From NCBI RefSeq assembly GCF_001484605.1, contig NZ_CP013747.1, positions 3,906,001 to 3,970,000 of the forward strand: a stretch of DNA of 64,000 nt, read 5' to 3'. Position 1 is the first letter of the stretch, and every line of letters begins with the position of its first letter. This stretch comes from Pseudarthrobacter sulfonivorans (lineage in GTDB: Bacteria > Actinomycetota > Actinomycetes > Actinomycetales > Micrococcaceae). Positions 51,821-61,246 of the stretch are shown here, one piece after another. The notes under the pieces were generated by a model. That model ran no database searches, was not told where the DNA came from, and worked only from the letters and a program-made list of their open reading frames with translations. The position numbers were made by a program, and so were the translations under genes.

Positions 51821-54800
51821 GCCAGCCCCAGGTTCCAGAGCCCCTGTTTAGCCCCGAGCAGCTGTCCAGGCTGCTGGGTGAAAAGAACACGCCTACCCCC
51901 GAACAGTCGGCCATCATTTCCTCACCCCTGGCTCCCCGGCTGGTGATCGCGGGGGCGGGTTCCGGCAAGACCGCCACCATGGCCGACCGCGTCGTCTGGC
52001 TCGTTGCCAACGGCTGGGTCAGGCCAGAGGAAGTCCTGGGCGTTACGTTCACCAGGAAGGCGGCCGGCGAGCTGGCCACCCGGATCCGGGCTAAGCTGGC
52101 CGCATTGCAGCGGGTCGCTGCCCAGGACACACGGCACGAAGTGTTCCCCGGGGGGCTGCTCAGCAGCGACGCCCTGGAGCCCAAGGTGTCCACTTACCAC
52201 TCATTTGCCAGCGGCATCGTTTCTGACTACGGGCTGAGGCTGGGCGTCGAACGCGACGTTGTGCTGCTCGGCGGAGCCCAAGCCTGGCAGCTCGCCAGCG
52301 AAGTAGTGGAAGCGTTCGACGGCGAGTACAGCCACTTCAAGGCAGCCAAGTCCACACTGGTCAAGGCAGTCATCCAGCTCGCGGGGGAGTGCGCAGAGCA
52401 CCTGCAGGAACCGGCCGACGTCGAGGCCTGGCTTCTGGCGCGGCTGTCTGAGTTTGAAGAACGTCCCTACGTGGCCGGGGCAAAGAAGAACGCCCCCCAG
52501 GCAGCCGGTGAACTTGCCGCGATGCTGCGCACCAGGGCAAGTGTGGCTGACATGGTGGGCCGCTACGCCGTCGCCAAGAAGTCACGGGGGGCATTGGACT
52601 TCGGCGACCTGGTGGCACTCGCGGCCCGTGTGGCCAGGGAAATCCCCCTTGCTGCGGACATGGAACGCCAGCGCTACAAAGTGGTGCTCCTCGACGAGTT
52701 CCAGGACACGTCGTATGCCCAGTTGGTTCTGTTTTCGCGGCTTTTCGGCGAGGGCCACGCGGTCACCGCCGTGGGGGACCCCAACCAGTCGATATACGGC
52801 TTCCGGGGTGCTTCGGCAGGCCAGCTCTTCCACTTTGTCCGTGAATTCCCTGTCCGCGTGGACGGGGGCGACGGGCCGGGACGCTTCACGCTGGCCCCTA
52901 CGTCGTACCTCACGACGGCGTGGCGCAACGGCCGGGCCATCCTGTCCGCCGCCAACATCATGTCAGAGGCCTTAGGGCGCGCCGAGGCGCAGAAGGCCCC
53001 TGCCGGCAGCGAACCTGTTGGCACCGCGGCGGCGAATGTGCCGCCCCTGCAGCCCAGTCCCTTCGCGGTGGAGGGACGGGTGGTACTGGGCCGCTTCGGC
53101 ACAGACCTCGACGAAGCGGCCGCCCTTGCCGAGGACGTCATAAAGTACCGGGTCACTGACTTTGAACGTGAGGCCGACGGCACACCGGTGCCGCCCGCAC
53201 TGGCTGTCCTGTGCCGGCGGCGGGCCCAGATGGAAACCATCCGGCGGGAGTTCGAGGCGCGGGGGATTGCCTACGAAATCGTGGGGCTTGGCGGACTGCT
53301 CGACACTCCCGAAATCGTTGATCTGGTGGCCACGCTCCGGGTGCTTGCCGATCCCGGACGCTCGGACTCCCTGATGCGCCTCCTGGCCGGCGCGCGCTGG
53401 CGGATCGGGCCGGCAGACCTGATGGCCTTCCGCGACTGGTCCAGCCACCTCGCACGCCGTCGCGGCCGCCCGGCCGGCGCTGCCACGCCGGAGGACGGGC
53501 CCGCAGACGCGTCTGACGAGGCCGTCATCGAAAGCGACCTGACTGACGGCGCCAGCCTGGTCGAGGCGCTGGACTGGCTGCCACGCGAAGACTGGACCTC
53601 TTCTAACGGTCGGTCGCTGACCGAAGTGGCCCGCGACCGCCTCGGCAGGCTTTCGACGGAGCTCAGGCAGCTGCGCGGCTACCTCGGGGACGACCTCACC
53701 ACTCTGCTCGGCGAAGTGGAACGCGCCATGTTGCTCGACATCGAAGTGGCAGCACGCCCGGGGACCAGTATCCACCAGGCCCGCCGAAACCTGGACGCCT
53801 TCCAAGACGCGGCTGCCGGCTTCCTGCGGACCTCGCACCGGGTGGACATCCTCGCCTTCCTTGCCTGGCTGGAAGCGGCCGCGGCCGAGGAAAACGGTCT
53901 CGAAGCTCCGCCGTCGGATATCAACCGCGAGGCTGTGCAACTGCTGACCGTCCATGCGTCAAAGGGCCTGGAATGGGACGTCGTCTTTGTACCGGGCCTC
54001 AACGCCGGCGCCTTCCCCAGCAACAAGGACTCGCGCTGGAGCAGCGGCGCGGCGGCCCTGCCGTGGCCGCTGCGGGGGGACCGTTCGGACCTGCCCCAGT
54101 GGGATACCGACCAGCCGGACCAGAAGGGCTGGCTGGACGCCGAGAAGGACTTCAAATCAGCCGTCCAGGTCCATGGTGAGGGCGAGGAGCGCCGCCTGGC
54201 ATATGTGGCCTACACCAGGGCAAAGCACGTCCTCTGGGTCTCCAGCGCGGCATGGGTGGGCTCCAGGGCAGGCCGTGCCGAGATGTCACCGTTCCTCGCT
54301 GAACTGGAACAGCTTGTCGGCTCCGGCCCCAACACGCCCTCGGCGGACGCCGCGGAAATCTCTCCCGCCCTGGTCCATCCGGCGTCAGTGGAGGAATCAT
54401 CCCTGCCGGAAAAGAGCCCGTTGACCACGGAAACGGAGGTGGCCGGATGGCCCTATGACCCCCTCGAAGGTCCTGTGGATGCGCGGACCGGGGAGCGCCT
54501 GCGGGTTGTTCCCGGCAGGCGGCTGGCCATGGAGGGCGCCGCGGCACGCGTCCGGGCCGCGTTGGGGCCCTTGGATCCCGAGGACTCTGTGCCGGTCCTT
54601 GAGCCTGCATCCACCAATGAGTCCGGGCCAAGGCTCCGGGGCACTGCGGCGGGCTGGGCCAGGGAAGCTGCCTTGCTGCTGGAACGGCGGTCCAGGCGCG
54701 CCTCCGGGCAGGACGTTCATCTGCCCGGCCACATCTCGGCGTCCACGCTGGTGGACCTCGGTGAGGACCCGGCGGGGGTAGTGGGCAGGCTGCGAAGGCC

Positions 54801-55323
54801 TGTACCGCGTGAGCCCGGCATGTCGGCGCGAAAGGGAACGGCATTCCACGCCTGGGTTGAAGAGTACTTCGGCGCAGCCGGCATGCTGGATCTCGGCGAG
54901 GCCCCCGGCTCCGACGACCACATTGATGCCGCCTATGACCTTGACACTATGGTGGCCACCTTCAAAGCCTCGGAATGGGCCGACAGGTCACCGGCATTTG
55001 TCGAAGTGCCGGTGGAAACGCGGGTGGGAGACGTCGTGGTCCGCGGACGGATCGACGCCGTCTTCCAGGACGCGGACGGGAGGTGGGACCTCGTGGACTG
55101 GAAAACCGGCCGTCGGCCGTCTGCCGCGCAGCTGCGGGCCAAATCGGTGCAGCTCGCCGCGTACCGGCTGGCTTGGGCCAGGCTCAAGGGCGTGGCGGTA
55201 GCAGACGTCAGCGCCGCCTTCTTCTACGTTGCGGACAACCAAGTGGTGCGGCCGCACGATCTGGGCTCCGCTGAGGAGCTCGAACAGATTGTGGCCGCCG
55301 CCCTCGATGTCAGTGCTCCCTAA
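51817..55323 (+). CDS. adnB: AdnB, helicase-nuclease subunit
   Basis: This 1168-residue superfamily 1A helicase-nuclease has Walker A AGAGSGKT (45-52), VTFTRKAAGELATRIR (motif Ia), Walker B LLDEFQDTSYAQ (about 291), GDPNQSIYGFRG (motif III), VHASKGLEWDVVFV (motif V) and AYTRAKHVLWV (motif VI). The C-terminal RecB nuclease has LVDWKTGRRPSAAQ (about 1092). In characterised AdnAB the B subunit is the lead motor. The complete set of motifs and the 4-base overlap with adnA support a functional heterodimer for double-strand-break processing. Confidence 0.92.
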   Translation: MSQPQVPEPLFSPEQLSRLLGEKNTPTPEQSAIISSPLAPRLVIAGAGSGKTATMADRVVWLVANGWVRPEEVLGVTFTRKAAGELATRIRAKLAALQRVAAQDTRHEVFPGGLLSSDALEPKVSTYHSFASGIVSDYGLRLGVERDVVLLGGAQAWQLASEVVEAFDGEYSHFKAAKSTLVKAVIQLAGECAEHLQEPADVEAWLLARLSEFEERPYVAGAKKNAPQAAGELAAMLRTRASVADMVGRYAVAKKSRGALDFGDLVALAARVAREIPLAADMERQRYKVVLLDEFQDTSYAQLVLFSRLFGEGHAVTAVGDPNQSIYGFRGASAGQLFHFVREFPVRVDGGDGPGRFTLAPTSYLTTAWRNGRAILSAANIMSEALGRAEAQKAPAGSEPVGTAAANVPPLQPSPFAVEGRVVLGRFGTDLDEAAALAEDVIKYRVTDFEREADGTPVPPALAVLCRRRAQMETIRREFEARGIAYEIVGLGGLLDTPEIVDLVATLRVLADPGRSDSLMRLLAGARWRIGPADLMAFRDWSSHLARRRGRPAGAATPEDGPADASDEAVIESDLTDGASLVEALDWLPREDWTSSNGRSLTEVARDRLGRLSTELRQLRGYLGDDLTTLLGEVERAMLLDIEVAARPGTSIHQARRNLDAFQDAAAGFLRTSHRVDILAFLAWLEAAAAEENGLEAPPSDINREAVQLLTVHASKGLEWDVVFVPGLNAGAFPSNKDSRWSSGAAALPWPLRGDRSDLPQWDTDQPDQKGWLDAEKDFKSAVQVHGEGEERRLAYVAYTRAKHVLWVSSAAWVGSRAGRAEMSPFLAELEQLVGSGPNTPSADAAEISPALVHPASVEESSLPEKSPLTTETEVAGWPYDPLEGPVDARTGERLRVVPGRRLAMEGAAARVRAALGPLDPEDSVPVLEPASTNESGPRLRGTAAGWAREAALLLERRSRRASGQDVHLPGHISASTLVDLGEDPAGVVGRLRRPVPREPGMSARKGTAFHAWVEEYFGAAGMLDLGEAPGSDDHIDAAYDLDTMVATFKASEWADRSPAFVEVPVETRVGDVVVRGRIDAVFQDADGRWDLVDWKTGRRPSAAQLRAKSVQLAAYRLAWARLKGVAVADVSAAFFYVADNQVVRPHDLGSAEELEQIVAAALDVSAP

Positions 55324-55375
55324 GGTCAGCGCAGGCTGACCTCAGGAAGCGTTCCCGGGTGTCAGTGCTTCCTGA
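55324..55375. terminator. Two hairpins between adnB and the phosphotransferase-like gene
   Basis: GGTCAGC/GCTGACC (55324-55341, loop GCAG) follows the adnB stop directly, and TCAGGAAGC/GCTTCCTGA (55342-55375) overlaps the end of the convergent gene. Together they probably end both messages. Confidence 0.6.
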
Positions 55376-56606
55376 CGTCGACGATGCTGATGGCCGCGGT
55401 GGACGTGTCCTCGGCGGACGGGCGTACTGACGGCTTGTCCGCCGGTGACTCGCTGGCAGAGTCTTCGTCCGCCGGTGCTTCGTCGGCCGGGAGGGGCTCA
55501 GCCGGGATAGGGCTGACTTCCACCGGGGGCACCGCCGGAACAGGCTCCACCGACGGGACCGGCAAGGGGACGACGGTCACCGCCGGACCAGCGGCCACAC
55601 CCACCGCGTGGGACTGGGCTGCCGGGGACTGGGCGGCGTCGTCGGCCGGGGCAGCCGGGGCTGGCAGCGGCTCGACACTGATGGCCTGGCCGCCGTGCTC
55701 TTCGACGTCGGCCGCGAGGGTTTCCAGCATGCCTTCGGCTTCGGCAACCATACCCGCGTCGCCGGCAGCGATGCCCTTGACCAGGTATTGCGCCAACGCG
55801 AACTCGGCAGACAGGGCAGCTCGCCGGAGCAGGTGCTGGTCCGGGGAGTCGCGGCGGCTGCCGGTGTAGCTGGCAAGAACTGCGTCCACGAAATCCTGTT
55901 CGTTCGAGGCAACCAGCCAGGCGAAGTCGTCGGCGGGATCCCCGATCCGCAGGTCCGTCCAGCCCGTAACGGCCGTGACGCGGCTGCTTTCCACGAGCAG
56001 GTTGTCCTCATGGAGGTCCCCGTGGACAACGCACGGGTTGAACCGCCACAGTGAGACGTCTTCAAGGGCATGTTCCCAGCGGAGCAGCAGCGACGCCGGG
56101 ATTTTTCCGGTTGTGGCCGCCTGGTCGAGCTCGTTGAGCCGGCGCTGGCGGAATTCGTTGGGGGTGTAGCTGGGCAGGTCGGCATTGCTGACCAGGGAGT
56201 GCGGAAGATCATGGATGGCCGCCAGCGCTGTCCCGATTTCCCGGGCGAGCGCGGCCGGACCCGCGGTGAGTTCTTCCACACTTTGCGTGCTCCCGGCCAG
56301 ATGGGAGTACACAAAGGTGCTGAGATTGCCAAGCCGGACGCTGCCGGCCACCGTGGGCATCAGGAAGGGCAGCTCGGCCCGGATGGCCGGTACGAATGCC
56401 CGTAGGACGAGGAACTCCGTCTCGAGCCTGGCGCTTGCTTCCGCATGCCGCGGGGACCTGACCCGCCACTGTTTGTCTTCGGAATCCAGCAGCAGCGCGG
56501 AGTCAAAATCCGCGGGATCGTCCGCAGCGGAGCTAACGGCGGTTGGGGTCAGCCCGGGGACTGCCGCGGTTGCTACGGCTGCCAGTTCGATCGGTTTTCT
56601 TCTCAC
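55362..56606 (-). CDS. Phosphotransferase (APH-fold) protein with altered metal site and Pro-rich tail
   Basis: This 414-residue protein (start GTG 56606) has an aminoglycoside/macrolide phosphotransferase fold with catalytic loop CVVHGDLHEDNLLVE (H195, D197, N202). The metal loop reads VTGWTDLRIGDPADDFAW, whereas family members have IDW or LDW; the conserved Asp is Gly215. It may be inactive, or use metal differently. From about residue 305 a Pro/Ala/Glu-rich tail follows. TACCGT ends 6 bases before the GTG. It is divergent from nudC. Resistance function should not be assumed; a related gene family is part of the core genome in actinobacteria. Confidence 0.7.
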   Translation of the reverse strand: MRRKPIELAAVATAAVPGLTPTAVSSAADDPADFDSALLLDSEDKQWRVRSPRHAEASARLETEFLVLRAFVPAIRAELPFLMPTVAGSVRLGNLSTFVYSHLAGSTQSVEELTAGPAALAREIGTALAAIHDLPHSLVSNADLPSYTPNEFRQRRLNELDQAATTGKIPASLLLRWEHALEDVSLWRFNPCVVHGDLHEDNLLVESSRVTAVTGWTDLRIGDPADDFAWLVASNEQDFVDAVLASYTGSRRDSPDQHLLRRAALSAEFALAQYLVKGIAAGDAGMVAEAEGMLETLAADVEEHGGQAISVEPLPAPAAPADDAAQSPAAQSHAVGVAAGPAVTVVPLPVPSVEPVPAVPPVEVSPIPAEPLPADEAPADEDSASESPADKPSVRPSAEDTSTAAISIVDVRKH

Positions 56607-56612
56607 CGTTCC

Positions 56613-56618
56613 ACGGTA
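56613..56618 (-). promoter_or_regulatory. Predicted -10 box of a leaderless promoter for the phosphotransferase gene
   Basis: TACCGT on the minus strand, then GGAACG and the GTG at 56606. Confidence 0.4.
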
Positions 56619-56762
56619 GATTGAGTGGCGTCCAAGACAACGATGTGCGGCGGCGAGTCTCCAGATATGCTGCAAAAGTCGGCTTCCGCACCCGGTCCGG
56701 ACGTCCACGCCACCTGTCCCGCCGAATGTCCCCGCCGAATGTAAATTGTCAGTCCGAGTCAG

Positions 56763-56768
56763 TACGGT
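56763..56768 (+). promoter_or_regulatory. Predicted -10 box of a leaderless nudC promoter
   Basis: TACGGT followed by GGACAC and the ATG at 56775. Confidence 0.45.
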
Positions 56769-56774
56769 GGACAC

Positions 56775-57797
56775 ATGAGTCATGCGGAGTCCGCTATACC
56801 GGCCTACCAGCCGCAGGCAGCCCAGCTGCCGGCCAACCACCTGTTCGATACCGTACTGCCGGTTCTCCCGGCCGCCGTGGACCGCGGCTCCGCAGACCGT
56901 GTCCGGCCAGGCATGGTTGAGGAATTGCTGGACAGCGAACACACCCGGGCGGTGGTCCTTGCCGGGCGGCAGGCCCTGGTGCGGGGTAGCGAGCTTCTAC
57001 TGCCCGCAGCCGCCCAGTTGCTGGTTGACCTGCGGGACCGTGGCTCAGCCCCGGAACAGGTCATCTATCTTGGCGCCGCGCTGAACGGCTCGGACCTCGC
57101 CGCCGGCACCGAAGTGGTCCTTGTCGTCCTTCCCGAACCTGCCGAGCCCGGCACCGCCGGAATCCCGGCCGACGCGCAGTGGGCCGGCTTCCGCGACATC
57201 GCCGCCGTCCTGAACCCCACTGATACGGCGTTGTTCGTTGAAGCCAGCGCCATCGCCAACTGGCACGCCGGCCATACGCATTGTCCCCGTTGCGGGGCCC
57301 GAACTGCCGTGGAGGCCGGCGGCTGGGTCCGCCGCTGCCCCCAGGACAGCTCGGAACACTACCCCCGGACGGATCCGGCCATTATCGTCACGGTGGTGGG
57401 GCCGGACGGACGGCTGCTGCTCGGTGGCGGCGGGCCGGTTGACGCGAAGAATTACTCCACGCTGGCTGGATTCGTTGAACCAGGCGAATCCCTGGAACAG
57501 GCCGTCGTCAGGGAAATCCACGAGGAAGTGGGCGTCCGGGTCACGGGCTGCCAGTACTTGGGCTCGCAGTCATGGCCGTTCCCGGCCTCCCTTATGCTTG
57601 GATTTACCGCCATCACCGAAGACGCCGTGGCAAAGCCCGACGGCGTGGAGGTAACCCGTGCGCGCTGGTTCAGCCGGGAGGAACTCCAGGACGCCGTGCT
57701 CACCGGCGAAATCACCATCTCCAGCCGGCTGTCCATTGCACGCTCGCTGATTGAGCACTGGTATGGCGGCCGGATCATGGACCGCACGGACACCTGA
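56775..57797 (+). CDS. nudC: NudC, NAD(H) pyrophosphatase / NAD-cap hydrolase
   Basis: This 340-residue protein has a variable N-terminal domain, a zinc-ribbon-like segment HCPRCGARTAVEAGGWVRRC with three of the four usual Cys (the fourth position is Asp), the Nudix box GFVEPGESLEQAVVREIHEE and the NudC-specific SQSWPFP motif. NudC cleaves NADH to NMNH and AMP and removes NAD caps from RNA. The ATG at 56775 has no Shine-Dalgarno sequence. It corresponds to Rv3199c, upstream of uvrD2 as here. Confidence 0.9.
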   Translation: MSHAESAIPAYQPQAAQLPANHLFDTVLPVLPAAVDRGSADRVRPGMVEELLDSEHTRAVVLAGRQALVRGSELLLPAAAQLLVDLRDRGSAPEQVIYLGAALNGSDLAAGTEVVLVVLPEPAEPGTAGIPADAQWAGFRDIAAVLNPTDTALFVEASAIANWHAGHTHCPRCGARTAVEAGGWVRRCPQDSSEHYPRTDPAIIVTVVGPDGRLLLGGGGPVDAKNYSTLAGFVEPGESLEQAVVREIHEEVGVRVTGCQYLGSQSWPFPASLMLGFTAITEDAVAKPDGVEVTRARWFSREELQDAVLTGEITISSRLSIARSLIEHWYGGRIMDRTDT

Positions 57798-57865
57798 CAC
57801 CCGGAACAGGCATCACCATTGGCCAGACGCCAGCACGTGGCAGTCGCGACAACAGAGCAGCAGAA

Positions 57866-60001
57866 GTGACCACAGAGAATTTTGACAGTGCAGAGTCCCT
57901 TGAGGAACGAATCCTTGGGGGACTTGACGCTGAACAGCGCGAGGTCGCCAGCACGCTGAACGGGCCGCTGTGCGTCCTTGCCGGTGCCGGCACCGGCAAG
58001 ACCAGGGCCATTACGCACCGGATTGCGTATGGCGTGCACTCAGGGGTGTACAGTCCCCAGCGGCTCCTCGCTGTGACGTTCACGGCCCGGGCCGCCGCGG
58101 AAATGCGCAGCAGGCTGCGGGATCTCGGCGTGGGCAATGTCCAGGCGCGCACCTTCCACGCCGCCGCCTTGCGGCAGCTGCAGTTTTTCTGGCCGCAGGC
58201 GGTCGGCGGCACGCTGCCCAACCTGCTGGACCACAAGGCCCAGATGATCGCTGAAGCCTCCCGCCGCCTACGGCTCAGCACTGACCGCGCGTCCATCCGG
58301 GACCTCGCCTCCGAAATTGAGTGGGCCAAAGTCTCCATGCTGACCCCGGCCAACTACCTGGAAAACGCGCAGGGCAGGGGAACGCCCGGCGGGTTCGACC
58401 TCACCGCCGTCGCCCGGGTCTTCCAGTCCTATGAGGATGTCAAGACGGACCGCAACGTCATTGATTTTGAGGACGTACTCCTGATCACGGTGGGGATCCT
58501 GCAGGAGGACCAGAAAGTCGCGGCCACCGTTCGTGAGCAGTACCGGCATTTTGTCGTGGATGAGTACCAGGACGTTTCGCCGCTGCAGCAGCGCCTCCTG
58601 GAGCTGTGGCTGGGCGGGCGGGACGAGCTGTGCGTTGTGGGCGATGCGAGCCAGACGATCTACTCGTTTACCGGCGCTTCGCCCAAACACCTGCTGGGAT
58701 TCAAGGCCCAGTACCCTGAGGCCAATGTGGTGAAACTGATCCGGGATTACCGTTCCACGCCGCAGGTGGTCAAGCTGGCCAACGATCTGCTGGCCGCACG
58801 GCGTGGCGGCGGGCCGGTGGCCGACGCTGCCTGGGCGGCTCCGCTGCAGCTGGTGGCGCAGCGGCCGGCGGGGCCTGTCCCACAGTTCACCGAGTGCTCC
58901 GACGATGAAGCCGAAGCTGCCACGGTCGCCATCAAGATCCAGGAACTGCTCGACGCCGGCACTCCCGCCAGCCAGGTGGCTGTCCTTTTCCGCACCAACG
59001 GGCAGTCCCAGGCCTACGAACAGGCGCTTGCGGCCGCCGGCATCAGTTACCAGCTGCGCGGTGGTGAGCGCTTCTTCGCCCGCAAGGAAGTGCGCGACGC
59101 CATCCTCCAGCTGCGCGCGGCAACCAGGGCCGTCGCAGAAACCGCGACGCCGGAACCGCTCGGCCAGCTGGTCCGCGATATCGTGGCCTCGCTCGGCTAC
59201 ACGGACGCCCCGCCCCACAATGGCGGCGCGCTGCGCGAACGCTGGGAGTCCCTGGCAGCGCTGGTGGCGCTCGCGGACGAGCTGGTCCACGTCCGCGGCG
59301 AGCAGTTCAGTCTCAGTGACTTTGTAAATGAACTCCAGGAACGGTCGCTGGCGCAGCACGCTCCCACTGTCCAGGGCGTGACGCTTGCATCGCTGCACGC
59401 CGCGAAGGGCCTCGAATGGGACGCCGTGTTCCTGGTGGGCCTCTGCGAAGGCCTGATGCCCATTTCCTTTGCGGACACACCCGAATCCTTGGATGAGGAG
59501 CGCCGCCTGCTCTACGTGGGCATCACCCGCGCCCGCGAGCACCTGTCCCTGTCCTGGTCCACGGCACGGACACCGGGCGGCCGGGCCAACCGGAAACCCT
59601 CACGCTTCCTCGACGGGCTCCGGCCCAACTCGGTGGCCAGCTCCAGCGCACGCGGAAAAGGGCCGGCGCCGCGCCGGAAATCGGCGGCCCCCGCCACCTG
59701 CAGGGTCTGCGGGAGCATGCTGGCCAGCGGCGCCGAACGCAAGGTGGGCCGCTGCAACGACTGTCCGCCCAGCTACGAAGAACAGACATTCGATGCCCTT
59801 CGGCAATGGCGGAAGGACATAGCACTGGCGGCCGAGGTGCCGGCATTTGTGGTTTTCACGGATGCCACGCTGACGGCCATCGCAGAGGCCAAACCGTCCA
59901 CCTTGGAGGAACTCGCGGCACTGGCCGGCGTGGGTCCGTCCAAACTGGAACGCTACGGCGAAGACGTGCTGCGGGTGCTCGTCGAAAGCACCACCCTGTG
60001 A
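57866..60001 (+). CDS. uvrD2: UvrD2, ATP-dependent DNA helicase with HRDC domain
   Basis: This 711-residue superfamily 1 helicase has Walker A AGAGTGKT (39-46), VDEYQDVSPLQQRLL (Walker B), GDASQTIYSFTGA, LHAAKGLEWDAVFL and YVGITRAREHLSLSW. The C-terminal part carries a tetracysteine motif (CRVCG...CNDC) and an HRDC domain (from about residue 640, TFDALRQWRKDIALAAEVPA). This domain set is that of mycobacterial UvrD2, which is essential there. GTG 57866 follows AGCAGCAGAA. It overlaps the next gene by 4 bases. Confidence 0.93.
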   Translation: MTTENFDSAESLEERILGGLDAEQREVASTLNGPLCVLAGAGTGKTRAITHRIAYGVHSGVYSPQRLLAVTFTARAAAEMRSRLRDLGVGNVQARTFHAAALRQLQFFWPQAVGGTLPNLLDHKAQMIAEASRRLRLSTDRASIRDLASEIEWAKVSMLTPANYLENAQGRGTPGGFDLTAVARVFQSYEDVKTDRNVIDFEDVLLITVGILQEDQKVAATVREQYRHFVVDEYQDVSPLQQRLLELWLGGRDELCVVGDASQTIYSFTGASPKHLLGFKAQYPEANVVKLIRDYRSTPQVVKLANDLLAARRGGGPVADAAWAAPLQLVAQRPAGPVPQFTECSDDEAEAATVAIKIQELLDAGTPASQVAVLFRTNGQSQAYEQALAAAGISYQLRGGERFFARKEVRDAILQLRAATRAVAETATPEPLGQLVRDIVASLGYTDAPPHNGGALRERWESLAALVALADELVHVRGEQFSLSDFVNELQERSLAQHAPTVQGVTLASLHAAKGLEWDAVFLVGLCEGLMPISFADTPESLDEERRLLYVGITRAREHLSLSWSTARTPGGRANRKPSRFLDGLRPNSVASSSARGKGPAPRRKSAAPATCRVCGSMLASGAERKVGRCNDCPPSYEEQTFDALRQWRKDIALAAEVPAFVVFTDATLTAIAEAKPSTLEELAALAGVGPSKLERYGEDVLRVLVESTTL

Positions 60002-60609
60002 CCCGCCGGCCGGCAGGACAGGACACCCTCCCCGTCACCACGGCGGACGGATCACCGGTTGAGGTGCGGCGGTCGGCCCGCCGGACCAGGACCGTGGCTG
60101 CCTTCTGGGAGAACGGGACGGCAGTGGTGGCCATTCCGGCCAGGTTCACCGCCGCGCAGGAGTCTGAATGGGTGCACCGCATGCTGGAGAAGCTGCACCG
60201 CCAGGGGGAGCGGCGCTCCCGCAAAGGAAGCAAACAGCCGGCCACTGATACTGCCCTGGCCGCCCACGCCGGAGCCCTTTCGGCCCGGTACTTCGGCGGC
60301 AGGGCAGTCCCGACGTCGGTCCGTTGGGTCAGCAACCAGAACTCGCGCTGGGGCTCCGCAACGCCGTCGGAAGGATCCATCCGGCTCTCCGACAAGCTCC
60401 GGCCCATGCCGCAGTGGGTCATCGACTATGTCCTCCTGCATGAGCTCGCGCACCTGCTGGTGGCCGGGCACAATGCCGCGTTCTGGAAGCTGTTGGAGGC
60501 ATACCCCGACACGATGCGGGCCAAGGCATTCCTGGAAGGCGTCTCGTTCGCCACCTCCCGGGGCCTGACCGCGGGCAGCAATGATTCAGACCCGGGCGAC
60601 GCCGACTAG
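59998..60609 (+). CDS. YgjP/SprT-like (WLM/DUF45) metallopeptidase
   Basis: This 203-residue protein has SVRWVSNQNSRWGSATPSEGSIRLS and the zincin site YVLLHELAHLLVAGHNAAFWKL, with HExxH and the downstream His/Asn-rich loop of the M48/YgjP (DUF45) family. Start GTG 59998 overlaps uvrD2 (GTGA). These small peptidases often lie next to helicase genes; eukaryotic relatives clear DNA-protein crosslinks, so a repair role with UvrD2 is plausible but unproven. Confidence 0.82.
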   Translation: MTRRPAGQDTLPVTTADGSPVEVRRSARRTRTVAAFWENGTAVVAIPARFTAAQESEWVHRMLEKLHRQGERRSRKGSKQPATDTALAAHAGALSARYFGGRAVPTSVRWVSNQNSRWGSATPSEGSIRLSDKLRPMPQWVIDYVLLHELAHLLVAGHNAAFWKLLEAYPDTMRAKAFLEGVSFATSRGLTAGSNDSDPGDAD

Positions 60610-60618
60610 CGGGGCCTT

Positions 60619-61187
60619 CTAACCTTCGCCATCGCGCGAGTAGTGGAGCAGAACTACGCCATTGCCGAACGTCCGTGTCTCCTCGAGCCTGAGGTCCAAC
60701 CGGACATCAGGTGCCTCGAACAGCGGCCGGCCCCGCCCCAGAACCACGGGATGGACGAGAATTCGGAATTCGTCGACCAGGCCGTGCCGCATGAAAGTGG
60801 AGGCCAAATTGGCGCCGCTCAGGGCGATGTCGCCACCGGGCTGCGCCTTCAGTTCCGCGATTTGTTCAGGCACGACGTCGTGAATCACCGTGGTGTTCCA
60901 GCTTGCCTGGGTGAGGGTCCGTGAAAAGACGAACTTGGGCATCTCGCGCCAGATCCCGGCGAACTCGACCATGGGCGCTGAGAGGTCCGGATCCTGGTCG
61001 GCGGTGGGCCAGTAACCGGCCATCAGCTCATGGGTGACGCGCCCGAACATGAAGGCCCCGGTCGTCCGGAACTGCCCGTTCAAGTGCGGAGGAGATCGTT
61101 ATCCACCAGGTGCCAGCTGATGTCCCGGTCGATCGTCTCGAAGAATCCGTCCAAAGACACCGACATCATCAGGATGATCTTGCGCAT
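60619..61187 (-). pseudogene. Dihydrofolate-reductase-like (RibD C-terminal domain) gene with a frameshift
   Basis: ATG 61187, with GGAGG 8 bases upstream, encodes MRKIILMMSVSLDGFFETID and further residues to about 35, then TGA at 61082. A second frame continues the same family: LNGQFRTTGAFMFGRVTHEL to the end at 60619 (154 residues), including GGDIALSGANLASTFMRHGL and RILVHPVVLGRGRPLF. One base inserted near 61084-61087 would join them into a ~190-residue protein with the expected RHLNGQFRTTGAF junction. It is either a real single-base deletion or a sequence error. Intact relatives are NADPH reductases of unknown substrate. Confidence 0.82.
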
Positions 61188-61246
61188 TCGAACACCTCCA
61201 GTGGCGACGACAGGCGGCGCGGCCACCGTCGTACTGTGTGGTCCGG

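Noticed and set aside
55362..56606. Call as an antibiotic resistance gene
   Set aside because: Fold similarity alone does not show drug modification, and the metal-binding Asp is missing.
56607..56942. 112-residue N-terminal extension of the phosphotransferase-like protein
   Set aside because: It would run through the nudC promoter and start inside nudC; the GTG at 56606 with TACCGT upstream is better.
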